This document shows, one piece after another, positions 35,555-43,197 of a stretch of 64,000 nt of DNA. The notes under the pieces were generated by a model. It made no database searches. It was not told where the DNA came from and was given only the letters and a program-made list of their open reading frames with translations. The stretch is from an uncultured Lachnospiraceae bacterium (lineage in GTDB: Bacteria > Bacillota > Clostridia > Lachnospirales > Lachnospiraceae). Numbering within the stretch: the first letter of the stretch is position 1; each line of letters starts with the position of its first letter. The position numbers were made by a program, and so were the translations under genes. The stretch covers positions 67,081 to 131,080 of the forward strand of contig CANQDS010000001.1 in assembly GCA_947593655.1 (NCBI GenBank), read 5' to 3'.

Positions 35555-36854
35555 CCCGCATTATCCTCTTTTTCATTTTTTAATGTGATGGAAACAATAA
35601 ATTTATCATCCGCAATTTCAATATCCATGAGGCCCTTGCAATCCCTGATACTGTCTTCCACATTTTTCATTCCCCACCCATGATACTCTTTTTCCCCTTT
35701 CGTCGTTTGTAATCGGTTCTTATCCAATTTATCATTATAATAGTAATTACCTATTTCTACGATAATAACATCTTTCGCATACCGGCATATTACCCATATC
35801 TCTCTTTTCTCAGTCTTATCCGCCGCTTCTATCGCATTATTCAGCAGATTAAAAAAATGGTACATAAATTGTAAGCGCTGATATTACACTTTGAAGGGAA
35901 ATGACCTGTTACCTTCATTTTTATATGTTTTCTTTCCGCGTCGGCATATGATTGGTTCAGCACAGCATCAACGATATCATTTCCTACGCAAATACTGTTT
36001 CCCAGATCATCTACTTTTCCGATGATATCCTGAAAATAGTCTTCAAACTCCTGATTTTTTCCCTCTTTCCTCAAGGTATTTAAAAAATAAAGATGGCTTC
36101 TGATATCATGCCTGAATTTTTTTGTTTCTATTTCCCGCTCTTTCAAATATTCATAATATGCGGCTTGTTTTTCAAGATATTGCTTAATGATCAGTTCCTT
36201 TTCCTTATACATATTTCTTGAAACCAGCAGTAATATTACGGATATCATCTCTATAAATAATCCCAATGTTACCAAAATACAGATAATAATATACGCAAAT
36301 TTATTGCTAAATGCTTCTTCTTCTAAAGTTACGTTTGCCATCAGCGCCAATATATAAAAATTAACAAATAAATTCCCTGTAAAGAAAACCAAATATCTAG
36401 TGCTGATATTTCTGATTCCTTCATCTGTTATTTTATTTAGCAGTCTACTGGCAACGCCGATAACGCCAAGTGAGAATAATGCCCCCAAAACATTTTCCAG
36501 CGAATCGTTGGAGAAATCAACAACCTCCCCTATCGTATCCAGCAACAGCATTGCGATCAACTCAATGAACTCCACAATAATAGATACCCATATGGCGCAT
36601 ATGGCGATCTTTTTATTATTTTCTATATAGCATATTTTGAAAACAATTACCAAACACGCCAGATAGACAAACAGTGCGAAGATCCTATTCCCTGTCTCAT
36701 GAATCATCAGTGAGGCAAAAGCCGAGAGAAACAGAACTTTTACATATCTGTAGTTATCCTCTGTTTTTTCCCTTAATCGCAGATAATTTTTGCATATCAG
36801 CAGTATTCCCGCAATATGTAAAACATCAGCAATAATACTATACAGTATACTCAT
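35551..36854 (-). pseudogene. AgrC-like GHKL sensor kinase, frameshifted at a 7-base homopolymer
   Basis: The N-terminal part (36854-35841) has six or seven membrane helices and the H-box KKFRHDIRSHLYFLNTL. It ends prematurely as SAYNLCTIFLIC. The correct frame continues from about 35865 with FFNLLNNAIEAADK (N-box) and EYHGWGMKNVEDSI (G-box) to 35551. One extra T in the T7 run (A7 on plus strand, 35851-35857) would restore SAYNLCTIFFNLLNN. This is either real inactivation, phase variation at a homopolymer, or an assembly error. Confidence 0.85.
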
Positions 36855-36877
36855 TTTCTCTCCTAAACTATATGGAG

Positions 36878-36973
36878 TTATTTCTTATTCCATTTTTTCC
36901 AAAAAGCATAAACCAACGTTGCAACAGAGCCGCATATAGCTCCTATGACCAACGGTAAAAATATTCCATCCAT
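36878..36973 (-). CDS. 31-residue hydrophobic/basic peptide, copy 1
   Basis: This gene is too short for usual ORF calls. ATG at 36973 follows AGGAGG by 8 bases, and the 31 codons end in TAA. The peptide opens MDGIFLPLVIGAICGSVA, has one hydrophobic helix of about 20 residues, and ends YAFWKKWNKK. An almost identical copy (one Ala to Val change) is at 41009-41104. It lies between the kinase gene and a membrane protein gene in the same orientation. It could be a secreted signal or bacteriocin, a toxin-like membrane peptide, or a transporter accessory; sequence alone cannot decide. Confidence 0.7.
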   Translation of the reverse strand: MDGIFLPLVIGAICGSVATLVYAFWKKWNKK

Positions 36974-36993
36974 TATAAAATCCTCCTAGTCTT

Positions 36994-37455
36994 TTAACAG
37001 TTTTTAGAATACAAATATTTTTGACAGACGGAAAACATAAATAAAAATGATACAATACCGCTTCCAACTGCAAGAATCATAATCGCTGATAAATCTTTCT
37101 CATTCTCACTTATGCAGAGCAGCAAAGTTATGAATATGATGATTATCAGTGTGACGGACAATGTCGCAAATATGATATCCTGCGCTTTCAGCTTCTTAAA
37201 ATTTTTTACTCCCTGCAGCATTCCAACCAGATTTAATGCCAGAACGAAAAATATCCATCCATAAAACAACACGCTTAAATCCATGTTTCCAATACTGCTG
37301 ATTAAACAGAATACGCCGCCTAATAATGCCATTCCCAGATAACACATTCTGATAAAACTGATTCCCCTGTTGTTTTTCATCGTCAGGACGATTTTCCTGT
37401 TGAACAATACTGTGAAAAAAACTGCCAGTGACAAAATTGGAATTAAATCTACCAT
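36994..37455 (-). CDS. Four- to five-helix membrane protein
   Basis: The 153-residue protein starts MVDLIPILSLAVFFTVLF after GGAG and has hydrophobic segments near residues 4-18, 37-56, 62-82, 94-115 and 122-142, with a short basic C-terminus. It is placed between the membrane protein at 37519-38190 and the 31-residue peptide. The second copy of the peptide lacks this gene. No family is recognised; an immunity or peptide-processing role is possible but only from context. Confidence 0.75.
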   Translation of the reverse strand: MVDLIPILSLAVFFTVLFNRKIVLTMKNNRGISFIRMCYLGMALLGGVFCLISSIGNMDLSVLFYGWIFFVLALNLVGMLQGVKNFKKLKAQDIIFATLSVTLIIIIFITLLLCISENEKDLSAIMILAVGSGIVSFLFMFSVCQKYLYSKNC

Positions 37456-37518
37456 CTTTTTTCTCCTTTTTCATAAATTTTTTCTTTATATTCTGATCCG
37501 AGTTTTTATATAAATGAT

Positions 37519-38190
37519 TTATTTTATTAAATTTCCGGTAATTTCTTTTAATCGAACGAAATCTTCTTCAAATACCCTGTCCTTTCCAACCTTAAGCTGC
37601 CCTTTATACAGTTCAATTTCGCAGACGGTTCCTTTCGTTGTAATCTTTTCCTTCACTATGCGTATCTCGGTTATCTGCGAATAATCTACCACGTATCTAT
37701 CAGAAAGAAAAAATGAATCGCAAAATCCAGATGTTACCTCATTATACGGTTCAAAACATGCCAAAAATGATATCAGTACGAGCCATATCCAATAATTATC
37801 ATATATATAATTCTCGCTGATGTAACTCAAGTCATGAACACATATATATACCAAACTTATAACTGCCAGTCCTATATTTACAACTAGGAGCAATTTGATT
37901 ACCTTATGATAATAAGCAGTATAAGCACCCATGCTATACCCATTTTTGAAATACCTATTTTTTATGGTAAACCTAAGTATAAATTCCACCAGTGCTACAA
38001 TATAAAAGAGCGTCATATATATGAATACAGCTATATAGTTGTTTGCCATCTTATGATAGTAAACTGCCAACATTACCAAATTCATTTCGATATTGATAAA
38101 CGCTGGGAACCATCCTTTAGGATATATTCTTTTTGCGTTAATATCTTTATCATTGTATTTGGATCGTTTGAATAATTTATCATTATACAT
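37519..38190 (-). CDS. Membrane protein with conserved C-terminal domain, paralogue A
   Basis: The 223-residue protein has about four membrane helices (first near 35-70) and a soluble C-terminal domain of about 60 residues with DRYVVDYSQITEIRIVKEKI and VGKDRVFEEDFVRLKEITG. This tail resembles the PH-like domains of YcxB-type proteins, but I am not sure. It is about two-thirds identical by eye to the protein at 41170-41847, and their C-terminal 55 residues are almost the same, which points to recent duplication or gene conversion. GAGGAG precedes the ATG. Confidence 0.8.
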   Translation of the reverse strand: MYNDKLFKRSKYNDKDINAKRIYPKGWFPAFINIEMNLVMLAVYYHKMANNYIAVFIYMTLFYIVALVEFILRFTIKNRYFKNGYSMGAYTAYYHKVIKLLLVVNIGLAVISLVYICVHDLSYISENYIYDNYWIWLVLISFLACFEPYNEVTSGFCDSFFLSDRYVVDYSQITEIRIVKEKITTKGTVCEIELYKGQLKVGKDRVFEEDFVRLKEITGNLIK

Positions 38191-38202
38191 ACAGTTACTC
38201 CT

Positions 38203-38403
38203 CTACTCAATAATCAAATCCTTTGGTTTATCTGCTTTTAATTCAATGTATCCACACTCAACACATACAAGACAACTAACCGTACTTTGATGTAAAACTT
38301 CAAATACACCTTTCTTTTTGTTTGTCAGATACACCCCCATTCCAAACACATCCCCACTTATCTTGGCATTTATCATTTTGCCTTTACATTTTATACACTC
38401 CAT
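38203..38403 (-). CDS. Small zinc-ribbon-like protein
   Basis: The 66-residue protein has CIKC at its N-terminus and CVEC (within SCLVCVECGYIEL) about 40 residues later, the spacing of a two-knuckle zinc ribbon. GAAGG lies 7 bases before the ATG. It overlaps the end of the M50-like peptidase gene by 20 bp. Similar small ribbon proteins occur scattered in Clostridia; the job is unknown. Confidence 0.8.
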   Translation of the reverse strand: MECIKCKGKMINAKISGDVFGMGVYLTNKKKGVFEVLHQSTVSCLVCVECGYIELKADKPKDLIIE

Positions 38404-39586
38404 TTATATTCCTTCTTTCGTTTCCTGTAAACAGTTTTTGCTGAATGATCCGACGTTCCACCTCTCTAACCGGTTCAAACAATCCTAATAAAGTAAACGA
38501 ACTGCTTGGATTCATATTTTTGTTTAACCAATCCGCATCGTCGCAGCCATATAGCAGATGTTTTGTCAACTTGGAGTAGTACTCCTTCGATGGCATACCC
38601 TTCAACAATTTCTCTGACGACCTGTTCATCACTTCCTGTAAAACACGCTTTTCAACCTGTCCGTCCTTTAACAGCCTGTATACCATATGAAAATAGAATA
38701 TATCCCGTTCTTCGCTTTGTGGATATTCTGATAGTATTTTATCCTCCTCAAACATGGATCTGAGAATTCCATTTATTTCATCATCCAACTCAAAAACACC
38801 TAGATACTCCAACTGAATTACCCAGTCGAGCATCCCGAGATTGGTTGAATCTTTCGGTTCAGCATTAGTCTTTTTTGCATATTTAAATATCTCATTCACA
38901 AGCCAGCCACTATCCATTATTTTTTGCTTCCAGTCATTTGCAAACATCAAATACTGTGCAAGTTGAAGGAGCGTCCGCTTATCATTTTCCTTATACAATT
39001 TGTACGCAGGAAAATCACCATATAAATTTTCTGTTTTTAGGAATGATGAAACGAACATGGTAAGTCCAATAAAAATACAAAACACTAAAAATACACTTAT
39101 GTATATATACTTTGCAGATAGTCCCGAAAATAACAACACAGCGTATGCCACCATTGCTGCTATCGCCTCCACAAATGATATGATCGGTGCAAACAGCAAT
39201 GCCCTGCTGTATATTTTTCGAATTTTTTCAAATTGTCCCTCACTGTTTATTGCCGGAAGATCCGGTATTACGATTCCGCCTGCAAGTGTAATTTTGTTTG
39301 GATAAAATAGAAATTTCCATCTTTTATCATCCTTATAAAAGCAAAATAAAAATACGGCTATAAACCTAAGCGGAATTTTATTGATCCAAAAATAAAATGC
39401 ATGAGACAATTCATGAAGCGTAGTGGAAAATAACATGGACAATGCAAACAATCCGATTATTGCTGCATAATTAATTCTAAGTTCAAACAGCTTATCCATC
39501 TCAAACTCAGTCACAAATGTTCCGATTCCGATTCCGAATAAAATGCATATTCCCAAAACGAAAATATACCGGCAAAACTTCTTCAT
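38384..39586 (-). CDS. M50-like membrane zinc metallopeptidase, copy 1
   Basis: The 400-residue protein has the zinc motif HELSH at residues 58-62 within a membrane helix, a GGIVIP motif near 103-108, and GDFPAYKL with Asp191, which probably supplies the third zinc ligand as in site-2-type proteases. The C-terminal half is soluble and helical. S2P-like enzymes cut peptides within membranes and several process bacteriocins or pheromones. GGAGGAGAT precedes the start. It shares motifs and layout with the protein at 39700-40881. Confidence 0.82.
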   Translation of the reverse strand: MKKFCRYIFVLGICILFGIGIGTFVTEFEMDKLFELRINYAAIIGLFALSMLFSTTLHELSHAFYFWINKIPLRFIAVFLFCFYKDDKRWKFLFYPNKITLAGGIVIPDLPAINSEGQFEKIRKIYSRALLFAPIISFVEAIAAMVAYAVLLFSGLSAKYIYISVFLVFCIFIGLTMFVSSFLKTENLYGDFPAYKLYKENDKRTLLQLAQYLMFANDWKQKIMDSGWLVNEIFKYAKKTNAEPKDSTNLGMLDWVIQLEYLGVFELDDEINGILRSMFEEDKILSEYPQSEERDIFYFHMVYRLLKDGQVEKRVLQEVMNRSSEKLLKGMPSKEYYSKLTKHLLYGCDDADWLNKNMNPSSSFTLLGLFEPVREVERRIIQQKLFTGNERRNINGVYKM

Positions 39587-39599
39587 GCTATATCTCCTC

Positions 39600-39690
39600 C
39601 CATTATATTGTCTCCTCGTATTATAAATTTTGTCTTTGTACTCTGATTCGAGTTTTTATATAAATCAGTTCAATTTCGCAGACTGTTTAT
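39600..39690 (-). pseudogene. Remnant of a third peptide/membrane-protein cassette
   Basis: This stretch repeats the sequence found at 41101-41160 (from the peptide start codon through the intergenic AT-rich region) and then jumps to a match with 41264-41281, inside the 3' end of the paralogous membrane protein gene. No coding capacity is left. It shows that a third copy of the membrane-protein/peptide unit once lay between the two peptidase genes. Confidence 0.75.
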
Positions 39691-39699
39691 TACTTTGTT

Positions 39700-40881
39700 T
39701 TAACATAATGGATTAACAATTAAAAAATTATTAATAATCTTTTCGTCATCATAGTAATTGGGTAATTTGGATAATAACGAATCCATCGAGGATAATTCTA
39801 TCTTTTCGTTCAATTCACATACGTTAGTAGTCCTTTTATAAACCGCCATTTCCGTTTGCTTAAATCTATAAATTCCTGATTTTGTTTTTGTTATTCTTTC
39901 ACTATACTTTTCCCAAAGCATCAACGCTTCCTCAGAATCCCCTATAAGATTAAGATAAATAATTGCGTGACAACAAAAACAACTATATATCTCAAATGGT
40001 ATTCTTTCTTGTATGTTATAGATGATGCTATTAAGGTTTTCTGGATCAGCCAAAACGGATGAATAGCATTTAGGTTTCATAATCATTTCATATAAAAATG
40101 CATCAGCCAGCAAAAAGTTCATTGTGGGTGCATTTATGTCCAAAGTTAGTGTTTCAACGCATTGTCTCATCCTCTCGATTAAAAAGCTCTGTGTTGTTCT
40201 TACATTCTCTTTCAATATATTATCTTGTAAGAGAAAATAATTATATATTTGAACCAACGAATACACTTCATCTGTTTTCAACTTTTTAGCACCAATATAG
40301 TCTCCTACAATACTCCCCAGATTCAAAATGGATGTTATATTTATATAAACAGACCAAAACACCATAGCAATGCAAAATATAAAATAATAGGAGCAAACAT
40401 CATATTTTATATGCCTGATAGTAAAACTTACTAATAGCAAAAAAAGTATTCCTAATAATGCCGAAAATATTGAAGCGCTAATGACAGATATACTAATTTT
40501 TTCCCGAAGTGTATTATATTCTTTTTCATCCAAAACAGACGAAATTTGTGGAATAACTATTCCACCAAATCCAAGTTGTAGATTTAATGCAACCGATATT
40601 TTATATCGGCGAGCTTCCTTTATCAAACAAACGGGAAATAAGTATATTAAACGGATGGCTATGCCCTGTAAGCGATATGCAACCGCATGGGTAATCTCAT
40701 GCAAACACATTGAAAGCCATAATGCAACTCCAAAAACAATTATTCCTTTTACTATACCAATTGATAAATATTCTGGATGAAGTTCTTGAATTTTAGCAAA
40801 TCCTACTCCTATTATAATTCCCATAACAGAAATACAAAGCACAATTCCATAAAAAATTATATACAATCTTATTTTTCTCAC
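39700..40881 (-). CDS. M50-like membrane zinc metallopeptidase, copy 2
   Basis: The 393-residue protein has HEITH at residues 61-65 in a membrane helix, FGGIVIPQ near 105-112 and VGDYIGAKKL with Asp194, collinear with the motifs of the first peptidase. The remaining C-terminal half is soluble and diverged. It starts with GTG at 40881, with CGGAG nine bases upstream. The conserved zinc residues suggest activity. Substrate unknown; the two 31-residue peptides in the same operon are candidates, which is inference. Confidence 0.8.
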   Translation of the reverse strand: MRKIRLYIIFYGIVLCISVMGIIIGVGFAKIQELHPEYLSIGIVKGIIVFGVALWLSMCLHEITHAVAYRLQGIAIRLIYLFPVCLIKEARRYKISVALNLQLGFGGIVIPQISSVLDEKEYNTLREKISISVISASIFSALLGILFLLLVSFTIRHIKYDVCSYYFIFCIAMVFWSVYINITSILNLGSIVGDYIGAKKLKTDEVYSLVQIYNYFLLQDNILKENVRTTQSFLIERMRQCVETLTLDINAPTMNFLLADAFLYEMIMKPKCYSSVLADPENLNSIIYNIQERIPFEIYSCFCCHAIIYLNLIGDSEEALMLWEKYSERITKTKSGIYRFKQTEMAVYKRTTNVCELNEKIELSSMDSLLSKLPNYYDDEKIINNFLIVNPLC

Positions 40882-40913
40882 AGCATCTTTCTCCGAAAAT
40901 AGTTACCGTACAC

Positions 40914-41000
40914 CAAAAGCCGAGAAAAACAGAATTTTTACATATCTGCAGTTATCCTCTGTTTTTCCCTTAATCGCAGATGATTTTTGCATATCAGCAG
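40914..41000 (-). pseudogene. Duplicated fragment of the AgrC-like kinase gene
   Basis: These 87 bp match 36715-36801 in the 5' part of the kinase gene with few changes. The match then skips about 68 bp, including the kinase start codon, and resumes at the 3' flank of the peptide gene (41001 matches 36870). It shows that the peptide copy at 41009 arrived by segmental duplication that included part of the kinase gene. Confidence 0.85.
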
Positions 41001-41008
41001 ATATGGAG

Positions 41009-41104
41009 TTATTTCTTATTCCATTTTTTCCAAAAAGCATAAACCAACGTTACAACAGAGCCGCATATAGCTCCTATGACCAACGGTAAAAATATTCCAT
41101 CCAT
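41009..41104 (-). CDS. 31-residue hydrophobic/basic peptide, copy 2
   Basis: Almost identical to the peptide at 36878-36973: it opens MDGIFLPLVIGAICGSVV and ends YAFWKKWNKK, with Ala to Val at residue 18 as the only change. GAGGAG precedes the ATG at 41104. The flanks of the two copies differ upstream of the start codon, yet the coding part stayed nearly unchanged, which suggests selection on the peptide. It follows the membrane protein at 41170-41847 in the transcription direction, the same order as copy 1. Confidence 0.7.
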   Translation of the reverse strand: MDGIFLPLVIGAICGSVVTLVYAFWKKWNKK

Positions 41105-41169
41105 TATATTTTCTCCTCGTATTATAAATTTTGTCTTTGTACTCTGATCCGAGTTTTTATATAAATGAT

Positions 41170-41847
41170 TTATTTTATTAAGTTTCCGGTAATTTCTTTT
41201 AATCGAATGAAATCTTCTTCAAATACCCTGTCCTTTCCAACCTTAAGCGGCCCTTTATACAGTTCAATTTCGCAGACTGTTCCTTTCGTTGTAATCCTTT
41301 CCTTTACTATGCGTATCTCGGTTATCTGCGAATAGTCCACCACGTATCTATCAGAAAGAAAAAATGAATCGAAAAAACCAGATGTCATATCATTAAACGG
41401 TTCAAAACAAATCAAAAAGAATATCAGTGCAAACCATCTCCAAGAATAATCATATACAGCATCCTTGCTTATGTGAGTCAAGTTATGAACAAATAAATTT
41501 ACAAAACTTGCAACTGCCATCCCTATATTTACAACTAGAAGCAATTTGATTACCTTATGATAATAAGGAGTATGAACACCCATGCTATACCCATTTTTGA
41601 GATACTTATCCTTTATGATATATCTAAGTGCAAATTTCCCTAGTGCTACAAGGTAAAAAAGCACCATACAGATTGATACAGTCATATAGTTGCTTTCTAT
41701 CTTATAATAGTAAATTATCAACATTGCCAAAAACATTTCAATAATAAAAACCAATAGAAACCATCCTTTAGGATATATATTTTTAATGTTAATATTTTCA
41801 GCATTGTATTTAGATCGTTTAAATTTATCATTTAATATATATTTCAT
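41170..41847 (-). CDS. Membrane protein with conserved C-terminal domain, paralogue B
   Basis: The 225-residue protein begins MKYILNDKFKRSKYNAENIN and is collinear with the protein at 37519-38190, sharing IYPKGWF, the four-helix region and the nearly identical tail DRYVVDYSQITEIRIVKERI. I use the ATG at 41847 with GAAGG eight bases upstream, not the longer frame. The order membrane protein then 31-residue peptide is the same in both copies, so the two may work as a pair, for example as an immunity protein or transporter for the peptide. That role is inference. Confidence 0.8.
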   Translation of the reverse strand: MKYILNDKFKRSKYNAENINIKNIYPKGWFLLVFIIEMFLAMLIIYYYKIESNYMTVSICMVLFYLVALGKFALRYIIKDKYLKNGYSMGVHTPYYHKVIKLLLVVNIGMAVASFVNLFVHNLTHISKDAVYDYSWRWFALIFFLICFEPFNDMTSGFFDSFFLSDRYVVDYSQITEIRIVKERITTKGTVCEIELYKGPLKVGKDRVFEEDFIRLKEITGNLIK

Positions 41848-41864
41848 TTTATATTCCTTCTTTC

Positions 41865-42053
41865 TCACTTGCTCTTTTTATTTAAAAAGCCCCAAAAAAC
41901 ACTAATTCCTGTTAATAAACTTGTGAAAATAAATGTTTCTTTTGAGATATTTTTATATTCCATCATCATATATAATTGATCAACTGTGCAAATAATTAAA
42001 ATAATTGAAAGAACTACAAATAAATTTTTTTGTATAAATCTTGATAATTTCAT
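41865..42053 (-). CDS. Two-helix small membrane protein, first gene of the long operon
   Basis: The 62-residue protein has two hydrophobic segments (LFVVLSIILIICTVDQLYM and FIFTSLLTGISVFWGFL) and a basic tail NKKSK. AAAGGAG six bases before the ATG gives a strong ribosome binding site. It is directly downstream of the riboswitch terminator at 42070-42102, so it is the first translated product when the terminator is passed. Function unknown. Confidence 0.75.
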   Translation of the reverse strand: MKLSRFIQKNLFVVLSIILIICTVDQLYMMMEYKNISKETFIFTSLLTGISVFWGFLNKKSK

Positions 42054-42069
42054 ATTAATCTCCTTTAAT

Positions 42070-42102
42070 AAAAAAACTGCAATGAACTTCTATTCACTGC
42101 AG
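42070..42102 (-). terminator. Riboswitch-controlled intrinsic terminator, long operon
   Basis: CTGCAGTGAA and TTCATTGCAG pair around TAGAAG (one G-T pair) and are followed by seven T on the minus strand, 17 bp before the ATG of the first gene and directly after the aptamer. Confidence 0.85.
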
Positions 42103-42189
42103 CCGAACTATCCTAGCGGTTTTCGCATTCGCAAATTCCTGCCGTAGACTCCAAGCTTTGCGTCCTTATATTTCTATAAGTTTGCCAAG
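42102..42189 (-). promoter_or_regulatory. Class-I cyclic-di-GMP (GEMM-I) type riboswitch aptamer, long operon
   Basis: On the minus strand the leader has GGCAAAC, then the stem CTTATA/TATAAG closed by a GAAA tetraloop, then GGACGCAAAGC, GGAGTCTA, a second stem region and AGTTCGGC. These match the order of conserved blocks in Rfam GEMM (RF01051), including the GNRA tetraloop and ACGCAAAGC. I could not draw an unambiguous outer P1 stem, and a cGAMP variant cannot be excluded. It sits between a sigma-A promoter and an intrinsic terminator. Confidence 0.75.
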
Positions 42190-42208
42190 TATTATCTTAA
42201 CTATAAAA

Positions 42209-42237
42209 AACATATCCTATCTTCAGTTTCCTGTAAA
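42209..42237 (-). promoter_or_regulatory. Sigma-A promoter of the long island operon
   Basis: TTTACA (42232-42237) and TATGTT (42209-42214) on the minus strand are spaced by 17 bp. The -10 is weaker than in the second copy (TATACT at 45346-45351). Confidence 0.7.
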
Positions 42238-42246
42238 CAGCTTTTG

Positions 42247-42277
42247 CATCAACGTTGATTTATTTTACATAAACGTT
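42247..42277 (-). promoter_or_regulatory. LytTR-type direct-repeat operator, long operon
   Basis: AACGTTTATG (42268-42277) and AACGTTGATG (42247-42256) are direct repeats 21 bp apart start to start, that is two helical turns, ending 9 bp before the -35. AgrA/LytTR-type regulators bind 9-bp direct repeats with 12-bp spacers at such positions. The same site is at 45384-45414. Confidence 0.65.
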
Positions 42278-42483
42278 TTATTTGCTGTTTAAATGTGTGC
42301 CCTTTCTCGCGCGAGGGGCGTTCATGATCAAAAAAGCCGGTTGCAATACTGGACGCCCTGTGCGGCAGGATTGCTGTAGTCAAACTCCTTGCTTATAAAC
42401 ATAAACAAGTTTACTTTTTACTCTTTATAGGTCAAGAGCTAACTCTATAAGATGGAACCGATAAATTGTGCAGATGCATCCTA
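42278..42483. other. Non-coding gap between the two island operons
   Basis: About 200 bp between the end of the 201-residue membrane protein gene and the operator of the next operon. It contains a 24-codon frame on the minus strand (42402-42328, reading FISKEFDYSNPAAQGVQYCN) without a ribosome binding site, which may be the tail of a lost gene. No terminator is obvious. Confidence 0.4.
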
Positions 42484-43089
42484 TTAATCATAGTGATTTT
42501 CCATACATAAACTGCACAAAAAATTGTATTCATCAATCGTAAATTTTTCCATGCACTCCTTTCCCTTTTTTGTTACTATTTTACATTTTTTTATTTCAGT
42601 TCCCATAATATCATAAGTTTTTACATCGACGATTTCTTTTATATCCTCATAACACATTTCAAATGAGCCAGAAACATACGATTTTTCTCCAAAAACAACT
42701 ATAAACGGATAAAATATCGCTATAAAATAGAATATAAAAAGCAAACCAAATTGCCACAGCAGCAAGTATTCATCCCACGCTCTCCTGTCTTTGATACAAA
42801 TCAAAAAACCAATACAAACAATTCCAAACAAACCTACAACTGAATACTCAAACATTCTTAGGCATTTTTTCGCATTTATCGAAATATATATTTTCTCTTT
42901 TATTTTCTTTTGAAAGATAAAATATCTACACAAAAATACAATAATCAAAAAAGCATAGCCATAGAACTGAATGAACACTCTATCACAGTTTGGAAAATTC
43001 CATAGCGCAATAAATGGAATTAACAGAATAATACAATATATTATAGTTTTTAATGCTTGCTTGTTTGTAAATGGATAATAATATTTCAT
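42484..43089 (-). CDS. Membrane protein, distant relative of paralogues A and B
   Basis: The roughly 201-residue protein has four to five membrane helices and a C-terminal soluble part with GEKSYVSGSFEMCYEDIKEI and KKCKIVTKKGKECMEKF, which matches the architecture of the other island membrane proteins (helices followed by a DRYVVDYSQITEI-type domain). I start at the ATG at 43089 (MKYYYPFTNKQ). It is the last gene of the short operon, after the second kinase. Role unknown. Confidence 0.75.
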   Translation of the reverse strand: MKYYYPFTNKQALKTIIYCIILLIPFIALWNFPNCDRVFIQFYGYAFLIIVFLCRYFIFQKKIKEKIYISINAKKCLRMFEYSVVGLFGIVCIGFLICIKDRRAWDEYLLLWQFGLLFIFYFIAIFYPFIVVFGEKSYVSGSFEMCYEDIKEIVDVKTYDIMGTEIKKCKIVTKKGKECMEKFTIDEYNFLCSLCMENHYD

Positions 43090-43197
43090 ATTATCTCTCC
43101 TCATTTCTCTTTGTCTTTCATGTTCTCAAGATTAGCACACTTTTTTTCTTTCTGCCAGCTATTGTAAAAATCAATCGTTCTTTTGCATAAATTTACC

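Noticed and set aside
36878-36973. Calling the 31-residue peptide an AgrD pheromone precursor
   Set aside because: It lacks the amphipathic leader, the Cys-containing ring segment in the middle and the acidic C-terminal tail, and no AgrB-type protease gene is nearby.
42328-42402. 24-codon frame between the two island operons
   Set aside because: No ribosome binding site, no second copy and no hydrophobic or charged pattern; reported only as a possible gene tail.
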